DNA from: an uncultured Aquincola sp.
Lineage (GTDB): Bacteria > Pseudomonadota > Gammaproteobacteria > Burkholderiales > Burkholderiaceae
Assembly (NCBI GenBank): GCA_937883885.1
Contig: CAKZXL010000472.1
Span: 1-12,280 of the forward strand
Length of the DNA stretch: 12,280 nt
Direction: 5' to 3'
Both the position numbers and the translations under genes were made by a program. The notes beneath the pieces were generated by a model. That model was given only the letters and a program-made list of their open reading frames with translations. It searched no databases and was not told the origin of the DNA. Below, piece by piece: positions 6,992 through 12,280 of this stretch; position 1 is the stretch's first letter; each line of letters begins with the position of its first letter.

Positions 6992-9900
6992 CTACGCCCA
7001 CGCCTCCCCCAGCGCCTTCGCCTGCTGCAGCACCAGTTCCACCGCATCCTCCTGCTGGTCCGGCGGGTACTTGTACTTGCGCAGGATGCGCTTGACCATC
7101 AACCGCAGCTTGGCCTGCACGCTCTCACGGGCAGACCAGTCGACGGTCAGGTTCTTGCGTAGGCTCTCGGCCAGTTCGTGGGCGATCTTCTTCAGCGTCT
7201 CATCGGTCAGTTCACGCACCGCCGATTCGTTGTTGGCCAGCGCGTCGTAGAAGCGGACCTCGTCCTCGTTCAGCCCGAGTTGCTCGCCGCGTGAGGCGGC
7301 GTCGCGGAACTTCTTGGCCATCTCCACCAGCTCTTCCATCACCTGCGCGGCTTCGATGGATCGGTTCTGGTAGCGCTGCACCACGTGGGCCAGCATGTCC
7401 GAGAACTTCTTGCTCTGCACCACGTTGCTGGCGAAGCGTGACTTGATCTCGCCTTCGAGCAGGCGCTCCAGGAGTTCGACGGCCAGATTGCGCTCTGGCA
7501 GGTTGCGCACCTCGGCCAGGAAGGCGTCGTCGAGGATGCCGATGTTGGGCTTGTCCAGGCCCACGGCGTCGAAGATGTCGACCACCTCTTCGGAGACCAC
7601 GGCCGAACTGATGATCTGCCGGATCGCCAGTTCGCGCTCCTCGTCGGACTTCTTCTGCGCGGTGATCTCGCGCTTGGTCAGGATCACCTTCACGGCCTGG
7701 AAGAAGGCCACCTCCTCGCGCACCGCCTTGGCCTCGTCGAGCGTGCAGCACAGCGTGAAGGCCTTGCTCATCGCCAGCGCCAGGTCGGCGAAGCGCTTCT
7801 TGCCGTCCTTCAGGCCCAGCACGTAGTTCGCCGCGCCGGCAAGCGTCTTGTGACCGCCGGTGAGGAAGTCGCTGTAGTCGAAGCCATGGCCGTTCGTGCC
7901 GGCCAGCATCCCGCGCAGCGCATCCAGCTTCTCGGCCAGCACGCTGTAGGCCTCGTGCGCGTCCACCGTCGGCCGACCGCGGCCCTGTGCTGCGGTGTAT
8001 TCCTTGAGCGCCGACTTCAGCTCGTTCGCGATGCCAATGTAGTCGACCACCAATCCGCCCTGCTTGTCCTTGAACACGCGGTTCACGCGCGCGATGGCCT
8101 GCATGAGGTTGTGGCCCTTCATCGGCTTGTCGACGTAGAGCGTGTGCACGCAGGGCGCGTCGAAGCCGGTGAGCCACATGTCGCGCACGATCACCAGGCG
8201 CAGCGGGTCGGCCGGGTTCTTGAAGCGCTTCTCCAGCCGCTTCTTTACCTGGGCGCTGTAGATGTGGGGCCGCAGCAGCGCCTTGTCGCTGGCCGAGCCC
8301 GTCATCACGATCTTGACCGCGCCTTGCTCGGGGTCGGGGCTGTGCCAGTCGGGCCGCAGCTTGATGATCTCGTCGTAGAGGTGCACGCAGATTTCGCGGC
8401 TCATGGCCACCACCATGGCCTTACCGGTCTGCGCCTTGTTGCGCTCCTCAAAGTGCGCCACCAGGTCGGCCGCCACCTGTGCGACACGCGGCGCGGCGCC
8501 CACCACCTTCTCCAGCGCGGCCCAGCGGCTTTTGAGCTTGGCCTGCTGGCCTTCTTCCTCGTCTTCGGCCAGTTCGTCGACTTCGTCGTCGATGTTGGCC
8601 ATCTCGTCGGCCTTGAGGCCCAGCTTGGCGAGCCGGCTCTCGTAGTAGATGGCCACCGTGGCGCCATCTTCCTTGGCCTGCTGCATGTCATAGACGCTGA
8701 TGTAGTCGCCGAACACCGCCCGCGTGTCGCGGTCTTCGCCCGACACCGGCGTGCCGGTGAAGGCCACGAAGGTGGCGTTGGGCAGCGCGTCGCGCAGGTG
8801 CTGGGCATAGCCCACCTGGTACTTCGCGGTCGGTGCGAACTCGGCCCGGTGCGCGGGAGCCTGGCCATCGCCCGTGGTCAGCGCGCCCGACGCCTTGGGC
8901 GCCGACTTCGGCGTCTTCAGCTTCGCCTCGAAGCCGTACTGCGTGCGGTGCGCCTCGTCGGCCATCACGACGATGTTGTGGCGGTCGGAGAGCAGCGGGA
9001 ACGTGTCCTCGTCCTCGCCTGGCATGAACTTCTGGATGGTGGCGAACACGATGCCACCGCTCGGGCGGTTGCCGAGCAGCGTGCGCAGTTCCTGCCGCGT
9101 GTTCGCTTGCACCGGCTGCTCGCGCAACAGGTCCTGCGCCAGGCTGAACACGCCGAAGAGCTGGCCGTCCAGGTCGTTGCGGTCGGTGATGACGACGATG
9201 GTCGGGTTCTCCATCGCCGGCTCCTGCATCACGCGCGCCGCGAAACAGGTCATCGTGATGCTCTTGCCGCTGCCCTGGGTGTGCCAGACCACGCCACCCT
9301 TGCCACGCAGCCGCGCATCGCTGTTCGGGCGCGACGCGGTCACAACCTGTGCGATGGCCGCGCGCACCGCGTGGAATTGGTGATAGCCGGCGATCTTCTT
9401 GACGAGTTGGCCGTCGTCCTCGAAGAGCACGAAGTAGCGCAGGTAGTCGAGCAGGTAGGCCGGCGCCAGCGCGCCTCGCACCAACGTCTGCAGCTCATGG
9501 AACTCGCCCAGCGGGTCGAGCGTGTTGCCGTCGATCGTGCGCCAGGCCATGAAGCGCTCGCTGTCGGCCGAGAGCGACCCCAACAGCGCTTCGCTGCCGT
9601 CAGACACCACCAGCACCTCGTTGGTCTGGAAGATGTCCGGGATCTGCGCCTTGTAGGTCTGGATCTGGTGGAAGGCCTTCCACACGTCGGCGTTCAGATC
9701 GGCTGGATTCTTCAGTTCGATCAGCACCAGCGGCAGGCCGTTGACGAACAGCACGATGTCGGGCCGGCGCGTGTGGTGCGGCCCGGTGACGGAGAACTGA
9801 TTGACGGCGAGCCAGTCGTTGCGCGCAGGTTGTGTGGGGTCTTCGGCCCAGTCCACCAAACGCACAAAGTCGCCGCGCGTTTCGCCGTCCTGCTGGTACT

Positions 9901-10189
9901 GCACCGGCACGCCGCCCACCAGCAGCCGGTGAAAGTGGCGGTTGGCGGCCAGCAGCACCGGTGTGCCCAGGTCCAGCACCTGGCGGATGGCGTCCTCACG
10001 CGCCGCTGTGGGTACCGACGGATTCAGCGCGGCAACGGCCGAACGCAGCCGACCCAGCAGCAGCACTTGGCGGTAGTTGTCGCGCTCGGGCGCGTCGCCA
10101 TCGGGCGCGATGTCCGGCCCATAGCGGTATTGCCAGCCCACATCGGCCAGCCACGCCAGGCACTCTTGTTCGAGCTGGTCCTCCGTCAT
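6992..10189 (-). CDS. hsdR: type I restriction enzyme, R (motor and nuclease) subunit HsdR
   Basis: 1065 aa, full length for HsdR. An N-terminal PD-(D/E)XK nuclease has Asp144 in RPDIVLF and Glu158-Leu-Lys160 in IELKNP. The SF2 motor has Walker A HTQGSGKS (303-310), DEAH (411-414) and TGTP (478-481). Motif VI-type sequence is in LTGFDAPCV and [11 protein letters not shown] helical C-terminal domain, ending KYGYPP-like ([10 protein letters not shown]), would contact the methyltransferase core. The enzyme translocates DNA with ATP and cuts far from the recognition site, in complex with HsdM and HsdS. The start is ATG at 10189, which overlaps the fic stop by 4 bases (ATGA), so translation is probably coupled. 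The frame runs open a further 152 codons upstream through fic, but that part is Arg/Pro/Ala-rich and out-of-frame in appearance. The cognate hsdM and hsdS genes are not in the window. All catalytic motifs are intact. Confidence 0.96.
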   Translation of the reverse strand: MTEDQLEQECLAWLADVGWQYRYGPDIAPDGDAPERDNYRQVLLLGRLRSAVAALNPSVPTAAREDAIRQVLDLGTPVLLAANRHFHRLLVGGVPVQYQQDGETRGDFVRLVDWAEDPTQPARNDWLAVNQFSVTGPHHTRRPDIVLFVNGLPLVLIELKNPADLNADVWKAFHQIQTYKAQIPDIFQTNEVLVVSDGSEALLGSLSADSERFMAWRTIDGNTLDPLGEFHELQTLVRGALAPAYLLDYLRYFVLFEDDGQLVKKIAGYHQFHAVRAAIAQVVTASRPNSDARLRGKGGVVWHTQGSGKSITMTCFAARVMQEPAMENPTIVVITDRNDLDGQLFGVFSLAQDLLREQPVQANTRQELRTLLGNRPSGGIVFATIQKFMPGEDEDTFPLLSDRHNIVVMADEAHRTQYGFEAKLKTPKSAPKASGALTTGDGQAPAHRAEFAPTAKYQVGYAQHLRDALPNATFVAFTGTPVSGEDRDTRAVFGDYISVYDMQQAKEDGATVAIYYESRLAKLGLKADEMANIDDEVDELAEDEEEGQQAKLKSRWAALEKVVGAAPRVAQVAADLVAHFEERNKAQTGKAMVVAMSREICVHLYDEIIKLRPDWHSPDPEQGAVKIVMTGSASDKALLRPHIYSAQVKKRLEKRFKNPADPLRLVIVRDMWLTGFDAPCVHTLYVDKPMKGHNLMQAIARVNRVFKDKQGGLVVDYIGIANELKSALKEYTAAQGRGRPTVDAHEAYSVLAEKLDALRGMLAGTNGHGFDYSDFLTGGHKTLAGAANYVLGLKDGKKRFADLALAMSKAFTLCCTLDEAKAVREEVAFFQAVKVILTKREITAQKKSDEERELAIRQIISSAVVSEEVVDIFDAVGLDKPNIGILDDAFLAEVRNLPERNLAVELLERLLEGEIKSRFASNVVQSKKFSDMLAHVVQRYQNRSIEAAQVMEELVEMAKKFRDAASRGEQLGLNEDEVRFYDALANNESAVRELTDETLKKIAHELAESLRKNLTVDWSARESVQAKLRLMVKRILRKYKYPPDQQEDAVELVLQQAKALGEAWA

Positions 10190-11349
10190 GGGCTCCCTGC
10201 CAGCAATTCGACGTAAGCAGCGTAGCTGAACAGGCGGTTCTTCTTCTGGCCGGTGAGCTCGGCCAGCATCCCCAGGTCCTGCAGCAGTTTCACAGCCGCG
10301 GTGGCGGTGGGGAAGGTGGTGTCCAGCTTCTGACGCACCTGCTCGATGGTGAAGCGCGGCATCAGGGGCAGCAGTTCGAACAGGCGCAGGGCCACTGCGC
10401 CCACGCGGGGCGCAGCCAGCAGGCGCTTGCGGTCGGCGTTGATCAGGCTCGCCATCGCGACGATGCCACGCTCGGCGTCCGTGGCCGCGGTCTCCACGCC
10501 GTCGAGGAAGAAGCCGACCCAGCCTTCCCAGTCGCCCCCTTCCTTGTCGGTACTGCGCACGGCCGACAACCGCCGGTAGTACTCGGCCTGGTGCTGCTTG
10601 AGGTAGCCGCTCAGGTAGACCAGCGGCTCGGGCAGCAGGCCCCACTGCTCCAGCAGCGCGGCGATCAGCAGCCGGCCGATGCGCCCGTTGCCGTCGAGGA
10701 ACGGGTGGATGGTCTCGAACTGCACGTGCACCAGGGCCACACGCACGAGGGGTGGCAGCGCCGGCTCCGGGTCATGGATGAAGCGCTCCAGGTCCGCCAG
10801 CAGCCCTGGCACCTGGTCGGGTGGCGGCGGCACGAACGTGGCCCGGCCTGGCCGCGCGCCGCCGATCCAGTTCTGCGAGCGCCGCAGCTCGCCGGGTTGC
10901 TTGCCAGCGCCGCGTGCGCCGTCGAGTAGCAGCCTGTGGGCGTCGCACAGCAAGCGCACCGAGATCGGCAGGCCAGCCTCGCTGCGCAGGTTGTCGCGCA
11001 CGAGCCGGAAGGCGCGCAGGTAGTTGGTGACCTCTTCGACATCGGCCGTGTTGGCCAGCACCTGGCCGGCCTCGTCGTCGAACAGGTCGGTCAGCGTGGC
11101 CTGGGTGCCCTCGATCTGCGAGGTGAGCAGCGCCTCCTTGCGGATGGCGCTGTAGAGCAGCCAGTCGACCGATGGCACGAGGCCAGCCACGCCACCCAGC
11201 CGGGCCAGGGCCATCTCGGCGCGGTGGTTGGTTGCGGTGTAGCTGTCAGCCGCCAGCGGCGGGTCGGCTGGCGGCAGCGCATGGGGGACGAACGCCTGCA
11301 CCGCCTCGCCCAGCGTGGTGGTAGTGACGTAGGTGCCGGTGGTGCGCAT
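10186..11349 (-). CDS. Fic family protein (probable AMP-transferase)
   Basis: 387 aa. The Fic core carries an intact active-site motif, [12 protein letters not shown] (215-226), with catalytic His215; Fic enzymes usually transfer AMP from ATP to a protein hydroxyl. An N-terminal helix has TSQIEG (76-81), matching the inhibitory (S/T)xxxE(G/N) motif with Glu80, so this is a self-inhibited class II-type Fic. An N-terminal Fic/DOC_N-like domain precedes the core. The C-terminal 100 residues (about 300-385; [30 protein letters not shown]) look like a winged helix. The start MRTTGTYVT matches the usual beginning of this family, although no strong ribosome binding site is seen. The gene ends overlapping hsdR by 4 bp, the tightest coupling in the window. 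Fic genes are known inside type I restriction loci, but their role there is unclear; control of restriction by modification of HsdR or a host target is an inference. Confidence 0.95.
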   Translation of the reverse strand: MRTTGTYVTTTTLGEAVQAFVPHALPPADPPLAADSYTATNHRAEMALARLGGVAGLVPSVDWLLYSAIRKEALLTSQIEGTQATLTDLFDDEAGQVLANTADVEEVTNYLRAFRLVRDNLRSEAGLPISVRLLCDAHRLLLDGARGAGKQPGELRRSQNWIGGARPGRATFVPPPPDQVPGLLADLERFIHDPEPALPPLVRVALVHVQFETIHPFLDGNGRIGRLLIAALLEQWGLLPEPLVYLSGYLKQHQAEYYRRLSAVRSTDKEGGDWEGWVGFFLDGVETAATDAERGIVAMASLINADRKRLLAAPRVGAVALRLFELLPLMPRFTIEQVRQKLDTTFPTATAAVKLLQDLGMLAELTGQKKNRLFSYAAYVELLAGSP

Positions 11350-11381
11350 CGTATGAAAGCTGGCTTGAGCAGCCGGCCTTC

Positions 11382-11410
11382 ATAGTAAAGTGTTCTTTAA
11401 TTTATGGGAA
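11382..11410 (-). promoter_or_regulatory. candidate promoter of the fic-hsdR operon
   Basis: In an AT-rich patch upstream of fic, TTCCCA (11405-11410) and TACTAT (11382-11387) on the minus strand are 17 bases apart, each 4 of 6 to the sigma-70 consensus. Transcription would start about 25 bases before the fic ATG. The patch contrasts with the GC-rich surroundings, which supports a promoter here more than the hexamers do. It lies between fic and the IS, so the IS insertion leaves it intact. Confidence 0.35.
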
Positions 11411-11568
11411 GCCTGCGAAAGCAGACATGCAGAGGCCCGCAGCGCCAACGCCCATACACTCTTGCGCCAAGTGGATCGGGGGTTCCTGGTTGGCGCTACA
11501 GCCTCGGTGGGTTCACCGGGGCTTTTCGCTTTCTGGCCTGCAAGCGCCTGGGGCGCTTAGCATGCTAA
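11411..11568. other. non-coding region between fic promoter and IS end, with a long-loop inverted repeat
   Basis: No gene seen. A perfect 9-bp inverted repeat, agcgccaac (11441-11449) and gttggcgct (11489-11497), encloses about 39 bases. A small ctgc-gaaa-gcag hairpin lies at 11413-11424. The long-loop repeat resembles the ends of an attC-like fold superficially but lacks proper integron core sites. Its function is unknown. Confidence 0.35.
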
Positions 11569-11569
11569 G
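11556..11569. repeat. palindromic insertion target of the IS
   Basis: cttagcatgctaag is a perfect 14-bp palindrome. The presumed IS end begins at its last base, right after CTAA. Many IS5-group elements duplicate a 4-bp YTAR-type target, which CTAA fits. The matching copy at the far IS end is outside the window. Confidence 0.4.
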
Positions 11570-11716
11570 GAACCTCTGCACAACGCGCCGACGGATATGC
11601 CAAGCCAGCGCAATTGCATGATTGGTGCGCCCTTTTGTCCGGTTCAGGCCAGGGATGGCGCATCAGGAGCGCTTCGGCGGCGCCTTCTACGCCGCACCGG
11701 GCGTTTGCGGGCGCAC

Positions 11717-12169
11717 TCATGTCCCGGCTCCCGCAAGTTGTCTGCGCGCCATCCACAGATTGGCCAGCGCGAACAGCGTGTTCAGCTGTGCGGTGTTCTT
11801 CGCCAGTCCGCGGTAGCGCACCTTCACATGCCCGAACTGCCGCTTGATCACCCGGAAGGGATGCTCGACCTTGGCCCGGATGCTGGCCTTGATCGCCTCG
11901 AGTTCGTCGGTCAGGCGGTCGATCGGCCTGGCCGCATCGAGTTGCCGGCGCTTGCCGGGGCGCATCGCGATGTTCCAGCGTACGCCCGGCTTGGCATCGG
12001 GCCGCTTGGCAGCACCCTGGTAACCCGCATCAGCCCAGGCCTCGGTTTCCTGCCCGTGCAGCAGGCTGTTGGCTTCAACCACGTCGTTGACGTGGCCCGG
12101 CGTACACCGCACCGTGTGCACCAGCCCCGATTCGGCGTCCGCGCCAATGTGGGCCTTCATCCCGAAGTG
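11717..12169 (-). CDS. IS5-family transposase, 3' exon (150 residues), interrupted by a group II intron
   Basis: The visible part starts at HFGMKAHIGAD and runs to the stop codon. It has the second catalytic Asp region (WADAGYQG) and the E-K signature of IS5 transposases (RAKVEHPFRVIKRQFG, with R-3-E-6-K spacing), followed by VRYRGLAKNTAQL and LFALANLWMAR, typical of the IS5 C-terminus. The first part of the protein, with the first catalytic Asp, is missing. Upstream, the same frame reads into 32 residues (RECHVRFCERLRGKF) that are translated intron RNA, not transposase. The exon begins exactly at a codon boundary after the intron's AC end, so splicing would restore a QW-HFGMK-like junction, as expected for this family. 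Whether the rest is intact cannot be seen. Confidence 0.88.
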   Translation of the reverse strand, partial: HFGMKAHIGADAESGLVHTVRCTPGHVNDVVEANSLLHGQETEAWADAGYQGAAKRPDAKPGVRWNIAMRPGKRRQLDAARPIDRLTDELEAIKASIRAKVEHPFRVIKRQFGHVKVRYRGLAKNTAQLNTLFALANLWMARRQLAGAGT

Positions 12170-12280
12170 GTGAGTCGGCCGCAGGAACTTCCCCCGCAGC
12201 CGCTCGCAGAACCGTACGTGACACTCTCGCGTCATACGGCTCCCGTCATCCAACCTGGGTTCCAACCACGCGCCAGTGCG
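12170..12280 (-). ncRNA. group II intron, 3' end (domains V and VI; rest beyond the window)
   Basis: On the minus strand the sequence contains a 34-nt domain V at 12242-12209. It begins GAGCCGTATGACGC, has a GAGA tetraloop and ends CACGTACGGTTC, as in active bacterial introns, with the AGC catalytic triad in the first stem. Domain VI follows at 12205-12170: GAG pairs with CTC, an inner stem of about 11 bp pairs CGGCTGCGGGG with the strand ending GCGGCCG, and a single bulged A at 12175 is positioned as branch point, 6 nt from the 3' end. The intron ends with AC at 12170, matching the 3' AY consensus. The bases 12243-12280 would be the end of domain IV; the intron-encoded reverse transcriptase would be to the right. 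The intron lies in sense orientation in the transposase. Confidence 0.88.

Larger units (their letters stand above)
11569..12280 (-). mobile_element. IS5-family insertion sequence, 3' part, carrying a group II intron
   Basis: The element contains the transposase 3' part and continues past the right edge. The presumed terminal inverted repeat begins ggaacctctgcacaac (11569-11584), directly after CTAA. The terminus is assigned from its position and its likeness to IS5-group ends; the partner end is not visible for confirmation. The 132 bases between this end and the transposase stop (11585-11716) hold no gene that I can support. The IS sits upstream of the fic-hsdR promoter and could separate it from hsdM and hsdS. 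Confidence 0.65.

Noticed and set aside
10190..10645. An N-terminal extension of HsdR by 152 codons
   Set aside because: It is the shadow of the fic gene in another frame: Arg/Pro/Gly/Ala-rich with no family similarity. The ATG at 10189 matches the usual HsdR beginning and overlaps fic as ATGA.
11441..11497. Integron attC site
   Set aside because: The arms end in AAC and GTT, but the flanking bases do not match the RYYYAAC/GTTRRRY core sites and no integron integrase is present.
12170..12265. Translated N-terminus of the transposase fragment (32 residues before HFGMK)
   Set aside because: These bases fold as group II intron domains V and VI, so they are RNA structure rather than protein sequence.
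1..12280. CRISPR array, tRNA or rRNA gene
   Set aside because: No regularly spaced direct repeats, cloverleaf-like sequences with CCA-proximal TPsiC arms, or rRNA signatures were seen.

Overview
The window is GC-rich (mostly well above 60% by eye), with densely packed genes and GC-rich third positions. This, with the gene content, suggests a beta- or gammaproteobacterium, probably Burkholderiales. That assignment is an inference from composition and family resemblance; no marker gene is present. Every gene I can support reads on the minus strand, so transcription runs from right to left. The content is accessory: a defence island bounded by recombination genes.

Right end (about 11569-12280): the 3' part of an IS5-family insertion sequence. 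Its transposase is interrupted in sense orientation by a group II intron, of which only the 3' end (domains V and VI) is in the window. The IS begins inside a perfect 14-bp palindrome, about 160 bp upstream of the likely promoter of the next gene.

Centre (2960-11349): a probable three-gene operon. It has a class II-type Fic protein (AMP-transferase fold), then hsdR (type I restriction motor/nuclease subunit) overlapping fic by 4 bp, then, 60 bp downstream, a 1323-residue protein. The large protein has an N-terminal DUF4365/PD-(D/E)XK-like nuclease domain, a long helical TPR-like middle and a C-terminal PIN-like domain. No hsdM or hsdS is present, so the operon is either incomplete or separated from them by the IS. 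The two-nuclease protein downstream of hsdR recalls, only by analogy, the anticodon nuclease PrrC encoded with a type I system. It is the best candidate here for an undescribed defence effector.

Left (about 87-2656): a tyrosine recombinase, a NERD-domain nuclease-like protein and a 124-residue protein of unknown function, closely spaced in one direction. Just upstream of the recombinase lies a near-perfect inverted repeat (two 16-bp arms around a 6-bp centre) with the geometry of a tyrosine-recombinase crossover site, overlapping a plausible promoter. The central 7-mer ACGTCCT also occurs in a second inverted repeat at the end of the 124-residue gene. The three-gene unit could therefore be a small integrative module with a site at each end; this is a hypothesis.

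Working model: the Fic-HsdR-nuclease/TPR/PIN operon and the NERD module are anti-invader or stress-response genes gathered next to recombination machinery. The gene calls for HsdR, Fic, the recombinase and the IS5 transposase are firm. The NERD call is good. The DUF4365 and PIN calls rest on motif recognition alone.
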